This document shows, in pieces, positions 8,117-17,664 of a stretch of 64,000 nt of DNA (within the stretch, counting starts at the first letter, position 1; each line of letters begins with the position of its first letter). The stretch comes from Maridesulfovibrio frigidus DSM 17176. GTDB taxonomy: Bacteria > Desulfobacterota > Desulfovibrionia > Desulfovibrionales > Desulfovibrionaceae. Where the stretch lies: positions 124,001 through 188,000 of the forward strand of contig NZ_JONL01000006.1 in assembly GCF_000711735.1 (NCBI RefSeq), written 5' to 3'. Position numbers and translations under genes: made by a program. Below the pieces are notes generated by a model. That model searched no databases and had not been told where the DNA came from. It was given only the letters and a program-made list of their open reading frames with translations.

Positions 8117-9502
8117 ATGAATATGAGTACTACCGATATGACCAACTCGCCATATAAAACCATATGGCATCTATCATGGCCGCAAATTCTAATGATGATT
8201 TTTCATCTTATGATCGGCCTTGTAGACGTTTGGGTTGCAGGTAAACTCGGACGGGAAATTCAAGCTTCCATGGGTATGGTCAGCCAATCTTTATTCTTCT
8301 TCCTCGTTATAGGCATGGCTGTTGCCAATGGTTCTGTAGCAGCTATAAGCCAGTCCATAGGCGCGGGGCTGATGATCAGAGCCAAAAGATATGTAGGGCT
8401 GTGTTTTCAGCTGGGAGCAATCCTCGGATCGGTAATCCTTCTCATAGGTTTTCCGTTCAGAAATAGCATACTAACAGTTCTGCGTGTACCAGAAGAAATG
8501 CGCTATGTAATGGAATATTTTATCGAAATATTCCTTTATCTTCTCCCGCTCTACTACCTGCTAATTATTACTAATGCTATATTCAGAGCGCAAAAGAAAG
8601 TAATGCTGCCACTTTACAGCATGATTATTGTGACAGTTATGAATACTGTTTTAGATCTGGGTCTAGGTCTAGGAATGTGGGGCTTTCCAAATCTTGGATA
8701 CCAAGGGCTTGCCCTCGCTACATTCTATTCAGTTTCCGCAGGGGCAGCATTTAATGTATTCCTACTATATAAATCAGGATCACTTCGCAGAAAATCTTTT
8801 GCACCCTTCAAATGGGTGCGTAGCGCTTTCCCATATCTGCTCAAGGTCGCATGGCCTAGCGGACTAATGCAACTTGTCTGGCATTCTGGATATCTAGTAC
8901 TATACTCCATAACCGCCAGCCTTCCATTCGAAAACGTAGTTGCCCTTGCGGGTATGACTGCGGGAATTAAAATTGAGTCAATCCTGTTTCTACCGGCATT
9001 CGCCTTCAATATGACGGCATCAATCATCATTGGACATTATCTAGGTGACGGAAAACCGGAAGAGGCCAAAAAATTTGGTTATCGAATACTTTTTCTTGCC
9101 ATAGCATTTCTAAGCATCACAGCCTTAATACTCTGGCAATACATCAGGCCGATAACAGCCATTATCGCCCCCGAAGTGGTTGTTCTCGATGAAGCGGTCA
9201 ACTACCTGTTCTTTAATATGCTAGCCATTCCGTTCACGCTTACGTCCATGATTATGGCTGGAGCATTGAACGGAGCAGGCGCAACCCTGTACAACCTTGC
9301 TATTTTCACCTTTACCGTGTGGGGATTCAGGCTTCCTCTTGCCTACTATCTCGGGCATCAGGTCTACGAATCCGCAACCGGCGTCTGGATAGCAATGTTG
9401 CTTTCACAGATAGTTCAAGCCTCAATAATGTTCTACGCTTTCTCATGCCTCAACTGGCAGAAGTTCAGTATGATAAAAAAGAAAAGGAATTCAGATGGAT
9501 AA
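8117..9502 (+). CDS. MATE-family efflux transporter
   Basis: This 461-residue multi-spanning membrane protein is of the multidrug and toxic compound extrusion family. It has two pseudo-repeated halves, each starting with a block such as WHLSWPQILMMIFHLMIGLVD. MATE proteins export organic cations or lipids in exchange for sodium or protons; the substrate is unknown. The stop overlaps the next gene by eight bases, giving a translationally coupled MATE, DUF2156 and phosphodiesterase unit. It is only distantly similar to the second MATE gene in the window at 15.1-16.5 kb. Confidence 0.92.
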   Translation: MNMSTTDMTNSPYKTIWHLSWPQILMMIFHLMIGLVDVWVAGKLGREIQASMGMVSQSLFFFLVIGMAVANGSVAAISQSIGAGLMIRAKRYVGLCFQLGAILGSVILLIGFPFRNSILTVLRVPEEMRYVMEYFIEIFLYLLPLYYLLIITNAIFRAQKKVMLPLYSMIIVTVMNTVLDLGLGLGMWGFPNLGYQGLALATFYSVSAGAAFNVFLLYKSGSLRRKSFAPFKWVRSAFPYLLKVAWPSGLMQLVWHSGYLVLYSITASLPFENVVALAGMTAGIKIESILFLPAFAFNMTASIIIGHYLGDGKPEEAKKFGYRILFLAIAFLSITALILWQYIRPITAIIAPEVVVLDEAVNYLFFNMLAIPFTLTSMIMAGALNGAGATLYNLAIFTFTVWGFRLPLAYYLGHQVYESATGVWIAMLLSQIVQASIMFYAFSCLNWQKFSMIKKKRNSDG

Positions 9503-10376
9503 GCATTTCAGCCCGATCACTCTTTGTTGTCAGGATAAATTTGATAAAGTTTTAAAGACATGCAGCCAGCGAACATCTGACTACACTTTTGCTAATATCT
9601 GGGGATGGACCGACTATTACGGACTTGAACTGAATTGCTCAGACAAAATGGTCTGGGTCAGGCAGACTAAGCCAGAGCTTGTCCACTGGGCCCCCATCGG
9701 CGATTGGGACAGTGTTGACTGGGAAAAATGCGATATAATGAATACGCCCGGCACAAAATTTACACGTATTCCAGAAACTCTCGCACTTCAATGGCAAAAA
9801 ATATTCGGTGACAAAATCATTCTAGAAGAAAATCGAGATCACTTTGATTACGTATATTCTGTAGAAGAATTGATTGAACTACGCGGCAAAAGATTTCACA
9901 AAAAAAAGAATCTTTATCGCCAGTTTTTAAAAAATTACGATTTTGAATACAAAGAAATCACTCCTGATTGCGTAGAAGAAGTGCTCGAAATGCAGCTGGA
10001 CTGGTATCGCTGGCAGGAAGAAAAAAACAATTCCACAGCATTAGTTGCAGAAAATGAAGCTATTTCTAAAGTACTCAAAGAAATAGACTCCATTACCCAC
10101 CTCACAGGCGGAACTCTGCGTGTAGACGGACGGATAATCGCCTATACAATAGCTGAACCCCTTGGGGATGACACAATCGTCATTCATTTTGAAAAAGGAA
10201 ACACCCACTTTAAGGGCGTATATCAGGCAATAAACCAGATGTTCCTTGAAATTAGCGCCTCAGACAAAAAGTTCGTTAACCGTGAACAGGATCTTGGTGA
10301 GCCGGGTTTACGCAAAGCAAAGCTTTCTTATAATCCCGTAGATTTCATGAAAAAATACGAGATAACGGTACGCTAG
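9495..10376 (+). CDS. DUF2156 protein (aminoacyl-phosphatidylglycerol synthase C-terminal-like, GNAT fold)
   Basis: This 293-residue protein resembles the soluble C-terminal domain of lysyl-phosphatidylglycerol synthases. It opens with a block like SDYTFANIWGWTDYYGLEL and ends in AYTIAEPLGDDTIVIHFEKG and NREQDLGEPGLRKAKLSY. These are characteristic of stand-alone DUF2156 proteins with two GNAT-like folds. There is no membrane domain, so lipid aminoacylation is not assured. The acceptor and donor are unknown. The start overlaps the end of the MATE gene, and the site AAGGAATTCAG lies inside that gene. The phosphodiesterase gene follows after four bases. Confidence 0.82.
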   Translation: MDKHFSPITLCCQDKFDKVLKTCSQRTSDYTFANIWGWTDYYGLELNCSDKMVWVRQTKPELVHWAPIGDWDSVDWEKCDIMNTPGTKFTRIPETLALQWQKIFGDKIILEENRDHFDYVYSVEELIELRGKRFHKKKNLYRQFLKNYDFEYKEITPDCVEEVLEMQLDWYRWQEEKNNSTALVAENEAISKVLKEIDSITHLTGGTLRVDGRIIAYTIAEPLGDDTIVIHFEKGNTHFKGVYQAINQMFLEISASDKKFVNREQDLGEPGLRKAKLSYNPVDFMKKYEITVR

Positions 10377-10380
10377 CCCA

Positions 10381-11667
10381 ATGATTCTGACTAGCTCCAA
10401 ACGCAAAAGGTTCGTGGTTCTCGGCCTTGACGGACTTCCTGCGTCACTTGCCATCAAGCTTGCTAAACAGTTGCCGAACCTAAGTAGAATTGCTGGTAAA
10501 AACAAACCGCTAACAGCAGAAATACCAGAGCTATCACCTGTAAACTGGACCTCATTTTACACAGCACAAGGTCCAGAAGCGCACGGCATCTACGGATTCA
10601 CCAAACTAGATAGAACCACCTACACCCTATCAATCAACAACTTCGACAACGTATGCGGACCGACAATTTTCGATACACTCGGTGAAAAAGGGTTGGTCAG
10701 CAAAGTAATCAATCTCCCGAATACCTATCCAGCGCGCCCCCTAAGAGGGATGATGATATCTGGATTCGTGGCTGATTCACTGGAAAAAGCAGTATACCCA
10801 CCATTTTTAAAGGGACCATTAACTGAATCAAATTTTCTACTCGAAGCCGACACATCGAAAGGGCTAATGGAACCCGAATATTTAATTAGCCAATGCGAAA
10901 AAACCCTAAAATGCAGACTCCAAGCATTCGACATGTTCTGGAACGACCTGGCATGGGATTTCTTCACAATAGTTTTCACAGAAACAGATAGGCTATTTCA
11001 CTTTCTCTATCCCGCATTCGAAGAGACAAACCATCCACTGCACCCCATCTGCATGAATTTTATGCATAAATGGGACAAAGCAATTGGTCACGTATTAGAC
11101 AAGTTCGATTCACTCAAAGGTGAAAAAAAAATAATTTCCTTCGCGGATCACGGATTCACGTCCCTAGAAACAGAAGTAGATATTAATGCTTTCCTAATCC
11201 AAAAAGGATTATTAAGCTTAAGACACGCCCCGCAAGATCAATGGGATTCAACTGCCATTAGCGACACAAGCAAAGCATTTGCACTTGATCCCGGCAGAAT
11301 ATACATCCACACTGCAAGTGACTTTGACAGAGGACAAGTAACCAAGTCCGAAGCAGCGTCAATTTCCAAAGAAATAGCAACCGACCTAATGAAGCTCAAA
11401 TTTAACGGGCAACAAGTAATGCAGTCAGTGCAAACAAGCCAAGAGCTATATGGTAAAGAAGCCACAGGCAACGCGCCAGACTTAATCTGTACAGCAATGC
11501 CAGGGTTCGATCTCAAAGCAAAATTCGATCGCAAAGAAATATTCGGTTTTTTCGGCAGAACAGGAACCCACACAAGCAAAGACGCATTTTTCTACAGCTC
11601 CGATGGCGAGCAAGCCAACCTGACCCGTGACACAGGAAAAATGGTTTTAGAGTGGTTTGAGGAATGA
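10381..11667 (+). CDS. Alkaline phosphatase-superfamily phosphodiesterase/nucleotide pyrophosphatase
   Basis: This 428-residue protein belongs to the type I phosphodiesterase group. Metal-binding and nucleophile positions are visible: GLDGLP near residue 16, SPVNWTSF around residue 57 (Thr as likely nucleophile), the FTETDRLFHFLYP segment, SFADHGF near 256 and GTHTSKDAF near the end. Such enzymes cleave phosphate diesters or transfer phospho-groups of lipid head groups. There is no signal peptide, so it is probably cytoplasmic. Its coupling with a DUF2156 protein and a MATE exporter suggests a shared envelope or lipid-related task. This is inference. Confidence 0.85.
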   Translation: MILTSSKRKRFVVLGLDGLPASLAIKLAKQLPNLSRIAGKNKPLTAEIPELSPVNWTSFYTAQGPEAHGIYGFTKLDRTTYTLSINNFDNVCGPTIFDTLGEKGLVSKVINLPNTYPARPLRGMMISGFVADSLEKAVYPPFLKGPLTESNFLLEADTSKGLMEPEYLISQCEKTLKCRLQAFDMFWNDLAWDFFTIVFTETDRLFHFLYPAFEETNHPLHPICMNFMHKWDKAIGHVLDKFDSLKGEKKIISFADHGFTSLETEVDINAFLIQKGLLSLRHAPQDQWDSTAISDTSKAFALDPGRIYIHTASDFDRGQVTKSEAASISKEIATDLMKLKFNGQQVMQSVQTSQELYGKEATGNAPDLICTAMPGFDLKAKFDRKEIFGFFGRTGTHTSKDAFFYSSDGEQANLTRDTGKMVLEWFEE

Positions 11668-11670
11668 GGT

Positions 11671-11734
11671 GATATGCCTCCCGCGGCTTAAACCCTTTTT
11701 GAAAAAAGGGTTTAAGAATCCCAAAAACTTTTAG
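11671..11734. repeat. Palindromic intergenic repeat, family A, copy 2
   Basis: This element is in the inverse orientation to the copy at 3300-3361. GCCTCCCGCGGC is followed by TTAAACCC, a T/A-rich loop, GGGTTTAA, and the flank GAATCCCAAAAACTTTT. The outer flanks match the first copy while the stem bases change in pairs, so secondary structure appears to be kept. Confidence 0.7.
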
Positions 11735-11882
11735 CGATTAGGTGCAGTTAGTTTTTTACTAAATTTTTAATTTGTTAATTTTATATTTTTCTCGGTTACT
11801 TACTTTACTAGATTTATATTTTTCGAACTTACTAATTTTTATAAAATTTCTGTTTTTTATAAATAATATTTTCTTTAATACC

Positions 11883-11963
11883 CCTCCCCTTAATAGGGTT
11901 TCCAAAGGGGATTATCCCCTTTGGTGGGGGTGCAGGGGGCAAAGCCCCATGCCCGTCGGAGAC
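11883..11963. repeat. Palindromic GC-rich intergenic element, family B
   Basis: CCAAAGGGGAT and ATCCCCTTTGG form an 11-bp stem at 11902-11924. A second hairpin, GGGGC-AAA-GCCCC, follows at about 11935-11947. The element stands out as GC-rich inside a very AT-rich gap (11.74-11.88 kb). It resembles palindromic elements scattered between genes in related genomes and lies in the 5' leader of the helicase gene. Confidence 0.6.
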
Positions 11964-11972
11964 ACACAACCA

Positions 11973-14120
11973 ATGATAGATTTCAAAAGTGAATTGAATC
12001 CTGCTCAGTATGAGGCTGCTACGAATCCACATGGCCCAGTGCTTGTTATTGCTGGCGCTGGTAGTGGTAAAACTAGGACTATTGTTTACCGTTTAGCTTG
12101 GCTTGTGGAGCAGGGAATTCCTCCTGAATCTATTTTGTTGATGACCTTTACACGTAAGGCTGCGCAGGAAATGCTTACGCGTACGGAACAGATTTTAGGC
12201 CGCCCTCTGCATGGCACTAATGGTGGAACTTTTCACTCATTTGCTTTTCAAATTCTAAGACAGAATGCTGCCGAGATTGGTTTCCCAAATGGCTTCAACT
12301 TGATGGATCGTAGCGACTGTGAAGATGTTATGCGTGAAGTTAAGTCCAATTTGGGCTTTGGCGTAAAAGATCGTTCATATCCCAAAAAAGCGACATTGCT
12401 CGACATGGTCACTAAATCGAGAAATAAAGAAGTCACTATCGATTATTTGCTAAACTCTGAAGCATTTCATCTGGCCTGCTATGGAAAAGAGATGGAGCAA
12501 ATTGCAGAGGGCTATGCTGAGTATAAAAAACAGCACGGATTGATGGATTACGACGATCTGTTATTTTTTCTTGAAGAGCTGCTAGCTAAAGATGAGTTTT
12601 TGAAAAATTCACTTCGCAGCCGTTTCCAGTATATTATGGTGGATGAATATCAGGACACCAACCGTGTGCAGGCACGCATTGTTCAGCATTTGGCTGGCGA
12701 AAATGGAAACGTGATGGCTGTTGGCGATGATGCTCAGTCTATTTACTCTTTCCGTGGCGCGGATGTTACGAATATATTGAAATTTCCAGAAATTTTCGGT
12801 GATGTAAAAATCATCAGGCTCGAGCAGAACTACCGCTCAACTCAGCCGATTCTTGATATTACTAATGCAATCCTTGATGGCGCTTTGACCAAATTCGATA
12901 AAAAGCTTTTCACTGAAAAAACATGGGGCAAAAAGCCTCAGCTTATGATCCCGCTCAGCGATTTCAGCCAGTCTAAACGGGTTTTAGATTGTATTATAGA
13001 ATTGCAGAAAAAGCATGGTCCTGAAGAAGTCGCGGTTCTGTTCAGAGCTGGATATCAGAGTTATGGCCTAGAAGTCGCGCTCAAAAATCTTGGAGTAGGT
13101 TATAAAAAATATGGCGGCATAAAATTTAATGAGGCCGCTCATATCAAGGACGTTCTTTCGTTCATGCGCCTTGCTATAAATCCAACGGATATTATAGCGT
13201 GGCGAAGATCACTCGGTCACATTAAAGGCGTGGGCCCTAAAACGGCTCAAAAAATCGCAAATTCAGTAATTGCCGGTGACACCGAGGGAATCAACAAATT
13301 TTGCAAAAAATACGCATTGCTTAAAGATATACTTAGCGATCTTGATGGTTTGCGCTTAAAGAAATCGTCTCCTGCAACTTGCCTTGAAGTAATTATTCCA
13401 CTTTACACTCCGATACTTGTAGATGCGTATCCTGATGACTACCCAAGACGTCAGGCTGGCATTGATCAGCTTTTGCAAATTGCAAGCAACTATAGAGATC
13501 TTGATAATTTTCTGGGCGACATGTGCCTTGACCCTGATCAGCATCGCGAAGAAGAAGTGCAAGAAAACACGATTACGCTGTCGACCATCCATTCCGCAAA
13601 AGGTCTGGAATGGAATGCCGTAATCATCATTGACCTCATTGAGGATAGGTTCCCGTCCCGCAAATCTATGAACAAACCTCTTGAGTACGAAGAAGAACGT
13701 AGGCTTCTTTACGTTGCATGCACACGCGCACGCGAGGAGTTAATTCTGTCAGCTCCAGCATCAGTTTACCGTAAAGGAACTGACCGTAGTGAGCCTGCTG
13801 TACCGAGTCCATTTGTCAGAGAGCTTGATAATTACCTGTACGATGAGATCCATGAATCATATTCCGGCGGCATGGCTAAGAAGCGAGGTGCGGCTGTACC
13901 GTCTTTCTCTAGTCCGTCATCTAGCAGAGGAGGCTCATCAACAGGCGAAGCGTCTTCCAGCAACAAAAAGCCTACCCCACCGAGTAAGATGGGATTCTGT
14001 AAACATAAAGTTTTCGGGCGTGGTAAAATTATCGAAAAAGTTGATCCTAATAAGCTGCGAGTCAATTTCCCGGGTTTCGGTCCAAAAGTAATTGTAGAAG
14101 ACTACCTCGAGCTCTTGTAG
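11973..14120 (+). CDS. UvrD/PcrA/Rep-type ATP-dependent DNA helicase (SF1A)
   Basis: This superfamily 1 helicase is 715 residues long from the ATG at 11973. Walker A GAGSGKT is at 28-34. The DEYQDT box, the NYRSTQPI motif and STIHSAKGLEWN (motif V/VI region) follow in order. The C-terminus (CKHKVFGRGKIIE...) has the small PcrA-like tail domain that binds RNA polymerase in PcrA. The frame is open upstream to 11772, but that part is the palindromic repeat. The 11973 start begins with the usual MIDFKSELNPAQYEA and has a GGAG-type site. The protein would unwind DNA in repair or replication restart. Confidence 0.92.
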   Translation: MIDFKSELNPAQYEAATNPHGPVLVIAGAGSGKTRTIVYRLAWLVEQGIPPESILLMTFTRKAAQEMLTRTEQILGRPLHGTNGGTFHSFAFQILRQNAAEIGFPNGFNLMDRSDCEDVMREVKSNLGFGVKDRSYPKKATLLDMVTKSRNKEVTIDYLLNSEAFHLACYGKEMEQIAEGYAEYKKQHGLMDYDDLLFFLEELLAKDEFLKNSLRSRFQYIMVDEYQDTNRVQARIVQHLAGENGNVMAVGDDAQSIYSFRGADVTNILKFPEIFGDVKIIRLEQNYRSTQPILDITNAILDGALTKFDKKLFTEKTWGKKPQLMIPLSDFSQSKRVLDCIIELQKKHGPEEVAVLFRAGYQSYGLEVALKNLGVGYKKYGGIKFNEAAHIKDVLSFMRLAINPTDIIAWRRSLGHIKGVGPKTAQKIANSVIAGDTEGINKFCKKYALLKDILSDLDGLRLKKSSPATCLEVIIPLYTPILVDAYPDDYPRRQAGIDQLLQIASNYRDLDNFLGDMCLDPDQHREEEVQENTITLSTIHSAKGLEWNAVIIIDLIEDRFPSRKSMNKPLEYEEERRLLYVACTRAREELILSAPASVYRKGTDRSEPAVPSPFVRELDNYLYDEIHESYSGGMAKKRGAAVPSFSSPSSSRGGSSTGEASSSNKKPTPPSKMGFCKHKVFGRGKIIEKVDPNKLRVNFPGFGPKVIVEDYLELL

Positions 14121-14129
14121 GTTTATTTA

Positions 14130-15128
14130 ATGAAAAATATCAGTTCCGAGCAGGATTTTCTAGAGCTCATAGATACTTATTTTCCATCTGAGAATGGACA
14201 CGTCACTCTCGGTAGAGGCGATGATTGCTCCGTTCTGCGCACAAACGGACAACTCTGCATCAGCAAAGATCTGTTCATCGAAAATGTACACTTTCGCCGC
14301 TCATACTTCTCGCCAGCCGACATCGGATATAAGTCTCTTGCCGTGAATATCAGCGATATTGTGGCAATGGGAGGCGTTCCGAAAGCTTTCGCGCTAGGAC
14401 TGATTGTTCCTGATGGACTTGGTAAAGAATACTGGGATTCACTGCTCAAGGAAATGGCGAAGCTCGCAAACAAAACCGGAATCATCCTTGCTGGTGGCGA
14501 CCTGTGTAAAGGACCATCGCTCGGTATTTCAGTTACAGTATGGGGCGAGCCTTACCGTGCTGAGGGATTGGATGTAACGGACGAAGGACGATTTTTAACC
14601 AGAGGCAATGCTAAACCGGGTGACATACTTTTCATACACGGATCATTAGGCCTTGCGCGCACAGGATTGCTGCTTCTCGAAGAAACCGGAATGTCTGCCA
14701 ACAAAGATTATCCCGCGAGCATACAAGCTCATTTAAGGCCCGAAATTAGCATCGAGACAGGTAAAGCTTTATCAGCCTCCCCTGCCGTAACAGGGTTGAT
14801 GGATTTGTCCGATGGATTAGCGAGAGATCTACCCCGCTTTATTGATTGTTGCGAAACCGCATTCGGTGCCGAGATATCGCTGCCGGAGGAAATACTCCAC
14901 CGCGAAATTCTCAAATATGCCAAAGCTAAAAATATTTCAGCGGAAGAGCACGCTTTTAGAGGCGGCGAAGATTACGCACTTTTTGGCGCGGCCAGCGCAG
15001 ATAAATTTAAAGAACTTTCAGATAATGTTGACGGCATCATCCCAATCGGAGCTCTTACTGATAAATCAGAAATAATTCTGAATGGGAAACAATTCATAGA
15101 AAAAGGATTCGATCACTTTTCTGGCTAA
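14130..15128 (+). CDS. thiL: Thiamine-phosphate kinase
   Basis: ThiL phosphorylates thiamine monophosphate to the active cofactor thiamine diphosphate. The 332 residues are standard. Typical blocks are GRGDDCSVL near residue 29 (metal/ATP site), SLAVNISDIVAMGG near residue 70 and GLMDLSDGLARDL near residue 226. The gene starts nine bases after the helicase gene and is convergent with the MATE gene, leaving a 17-base gap. No other thiamine gene is nearby. Confidence 0.95.
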   Translation: MKNISSEQDFLELIDTYFPSENGHVTLGRGDDCSVLRTNGQLCISKDLFIENVHFRRSYFSPADIGYKSLAVNISDIVAMGGVPKAFALGLIVPDGLGKEYWDSLLKEMAKLANKTGIILAGGDLCKGPSLGISVTVWGEPYRAEGLDVTDEGRFLTRGNAKPGDILFIHGSLGLARTGLLLLEETGMSANKDYPASIQAHLRPEISIETGKALSASPAVTGLMDLSDGLARDLPRFIDCCETAFGAEISLPEEILHREILKYAKAKNISAEEHAFRGGEDYALFGAASADKFKELSDNVDGIIPIGALTDKSEIILNGKQFIEKGFDHFSG

Positions 15129-15145
15129 TCACTATTCCGGCAACT

Positions 15146-16495
15146 CTACTTTGAAATAGACAAAGGCCCTTGCCCAATTCTCGGCCAAATTCTGATCATG
15201 CCTAGCAACGCTCTAAGCGAGGTCCAGACACCTGCGATAACCCATATCCAGAGCAGCATATGTTCAGGCTGAAAATAATCTACAGTTACAAGCATTGCGG
15301 AGCTTACACCGACAGCAATCAACATTGCGTTACGGAGATAATGAAAATCTCCTGTACCAAGGTGAATCCCGTCTGTCGCAAATGAAAGCGCATTGATCGG
15401 TTGTAAAAATGTAACTGCCAGCCACGCAGGCGCAAAAACAGCAGCAGCTTCCTCTGGCACTAGCAGCCAACCCACTGGTTCCTGACCAAAGTACATTGCA
15501 ATACTGAGCAACACTCCAGTCGCAAAACTCCACTGACAAACAAGCACCGCAACCTTTCGCGCCATCATCTTATTTGCACTACCTATAAAATATCCCACCA
15601 GAGACTGTCCGCTGATAGCAAAGGCATCAAGAAAAAGTGCCAGAAATACGAAAAATTGTCTGATAGCCTGATGGGCCGCTCCGGAATCAGCTCCGGCCTT
15701 CGTAGCAAAACGAGTGCATAAAAGTAAAAAGAAACAAACGCCGCCCGTACGGACAAACATGTCTCCGCCTATGCTAAACAGCCTTTTAGCGTCACTTAAG
15801 CTGAAGCCAGTATCAAAGCCATACTTTTGCCGAACGACAATAACAGCCCAAAATGCGCCAATCCACTGACTAATTGAGCTAGCAAGGGCCGCTCCGCCAA
15901 CACCAAGCGCGGGGAATGGACCATGCCCAAAAACAAAGCTCCAATCCAGCACAACATTAATCAGGTTCATGCCCACAGCGACATATAGAGGCGTGCGCAT
16001 ATCCTGATAACCGCGAAGAGATCCGAAGCACGAAAGAGTAACCAGAATAGCGGGAGCACCAATCAAACGATATTTCATATACTCAACAGCGAGAGAATGA
16101 ACTTCCGCCTCTCCGCCCATAATACCTGCTATATAACCAAGCAAAGGCAACACACACAAAGCCAGCACACATCCAAGAACAATAGAAATTGCAACCGCCA
16201 GCCAACAAAGCGAAGACGCCCGTTTCAAATCACCTTTGCCAAGCGCATGTGAAACTTCGGTTTGAGTACCAATACCCAAAAAACCAAACACCCAAAAGAT
16301 AGACGAAAAAACCATCGTGCCAATACCAAGAGACGCCAAAGGCTCCTGCCCAAGGGACGCAACAAAGCCAGTATCTACCAGACCAGTAAGAGGCTCGGCG
16401 ATCAAAGAAAAAAGCACAGGAATCGCCAAAGTAAACAAAGTCTTATTAGGCTTTGCCTCAAAAGAATGGAGCTTTGAAGTCGTATCTATCGTCAC
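15146..16495 (-). CDS. MATE-family efflux transporter, DinF-like
   Basis: This second MATE protein, 449 residues with about twelve membrane segments, is closer to the DinF branch (N-terminal TLAIPVLFSLIAEPLTGLVDTGFVASLG-like block). The start is a GTG at 16495. The only good ribosome site, GGAGG, lies ten bases upstream inside a fragment of the family A palindromic repeat (around 16501-16514). It is separated from leuB by that gene's terminator, so it needs its own promoter. The substrate is unknown. Confidence 0.9.
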   Translation of the reverse strand: MTIDTTSKLHSFEAKPNKTLFTLAIPVLFSLIAEPLTGLVDTGFVASLGQEPLASLGIGTMVFSSIFWVFGFLGIGTQTEVSHALGKGDLKRASSLCWLAVAISIVLGCVLALCVLPLLGYIAGIMGGEAEVHSLAVEYMKYRLIGAPAILVTLSCFGSLRGYQDMRTPLYVAVGMNLINVVLDWSFVFGHGPFPALGVGGAALASSISQWIGAFWAVIVVRQKYGFDTGFSLSDAKRLFSIGGDMFVRTGGVCFFLLLCTRFATKAGADSGAAHQAIRQFFVFLALFLDAFAISGQSLVGYFIGSANKMMARKVAVLVCQWSFATGVLLSIAMYFGQEPVGWLLVPEEAAAVFAPAWLAVTFLQPINALSFATDGIHLGTGDFHYLRNAMLIAVGVSSAMLVTVDYFQPEHMLLWIWVIAGVWTSLRALLGMIRIWPRIGQGPLSISK

Positions 16496-16519
16496 TTTGT
16501 ATATGCCTCCGGCGTCCTA

Positions 16520-16557
16520 AAAAAAGAACCGCATGCTTATCAAATAAGCATGCGGTT
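16520..16557 (-). terminator. Intrinsic terminator of the leu operon
   Basis: AACCGCATGCTTAT pairs perfectly with its complement across three bases (16527-16557). On the - strand the stem is followed by CTTTTTTT. It lies just downstream of leuB and ends the leu transcript before the MATE gene. Confidence 0.9.
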
Positions 16558-16583
16558 TTAATAAACTTATTTTTTGTAGAGAT

Positions 16584-17654
16584 CTACTGGAGATTAGCTA
16601 GTACAGCTTCACCCATTTCTACACAACCGACGAGCTTTCCGCCTTCGTCCATAATGTCGCTTGTACGTAAACCCTGACTTAGAGCTTTTTCTACAGCGGC
16701 TTCAATGAACTCAGCTTCATCAGTAAGATTGAAGGAGTAGCGTAGCATCATGGCAATGGAGAGAATTGTTGCCAATGGATTTGCTTTATCCTGCCCTGCG
16801 ATATCTGGAGCTGAACCATGAATTGGTTCAAACAAGCCAGGATTATTTTCGCCGAGGGATGCGGATGGAAGCATGCCGATTGAGCCGGTGATGACTGCTG
16901 CTTCGTCAGAAAGAATGTCGCCAAACAGGTTACCTGTTACGATTACATCAAACTGGGAAGGATCACGTACAAGCTGCATTGCTGCATTATCTACGTACAT
17001 GTGAGTAAGTTCCACATCAGGGTAATCAGCAGCAACTTCGATTACAATTTCGCGCCATACGCGGGAAACATCTAATACGTTTGCTTTATCAACCGAACAA
17101 ACGCGTTTGTCACGTTTACGAGCAGCTTCAAAAGCAACAATTGCGATGCGTTTAATTTCGTGTTCGCGGTAAATCATGGTGTTGAAACCAACGCGTTCGC
17201 CGTTTTCTACGCTTGTTCCACGAGGCTCACCGAAATAAATTCCGCCTGTGAGTTCGCGTACAACCATTACGTCGATACCCTTCTCAACGATATCAGGACG
17301 CAAGAAACATGCATCTTTAAGCTGAGGAAAAAGTGACGCAGGACGAAGATTTGCGAAAAGAGCAAGCTCTTTACGAATTCCAAGCAGTCCGCGTTCAGGT
17401 CTAATGGAAGGATCAATGGTATCCCATTTAGGTCCACCGACTGCGCCAAGCAGAACGGCATCTGAATCTTTGCAAGCTGCAACGGTCGCATCAGGAAGAG
17501 GAACGCCAGTTTCGTCAATGGCTACGCCACCGATAAGAGCTTCAGTCACATCAAAAGTGTGGCCGAATTTTTTACCGATAACTTCAAGAACTTTAATCCC
17601 CTGCTTCATTATTTCAGGCCCGATTCCATCTCCGGGCATAACGCATATTTTCAT
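16584..17654 (-). CDS. leuB: 3-isopropylmalate dehydrogenase
   Basis: LeuB oxidises and decarboxylates 3-isopropylmalate to 4-methyl-2-oxopentanoate with NAD+. The 356-residue length and motifs fit: GDGIGPEI near the N-terminus, the substrate-binding [13 protein letters not shown] segment near residue 83, and the metal/NAD region ending in [18 protein letters not shown]. It is the last gene of the leu operon. The small secreted-protein gene lies ten bases upstream. The site AAGGATAAGAGA precedes the ATG. Confidence 0.97.
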   Translation of the reverse strand: MKICVMPGDGIGPEIMKQGIKVLEVIGKKFGHTFDVTEALIGGVAIDETGVPLPDATVAACKDSDAVLLGAVGGPKWDTIDPSIRPERGLLGIRKELALFANLRPASLFPQLKDACFLRPDIVEKGIDVMVVRELTGGIYFGEPRGTSVENGERVGFNTMIYREHEIKRIAIVAFEAARKRDKRVCSVDKANVLDVSRVWREIVIEVAADYPDVELTHMYVDNAAMQLVRDPSQFDVIVTGNLFGDILSDEAAVITGSIGMLPSASLGENNPGLFEPIHGSAPDIAGQDKANPLATILSIAMMLRYSFNLTDEAEFIEAAVEKALSQGLRTSDIMDEGGKLVGCVEMGEAVLANLQ

Positions 17655-17664
17655 TCTCTTATCC

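Noticed and set aside
11772-11972. N-terminal extension of the helicase from 11772
   Set aside because: The extra 67 codons translate AT-rich intergenic sequence and a palindromic repeat; the start at 11973 gives the conserved N-terminus and has a ribosome site.
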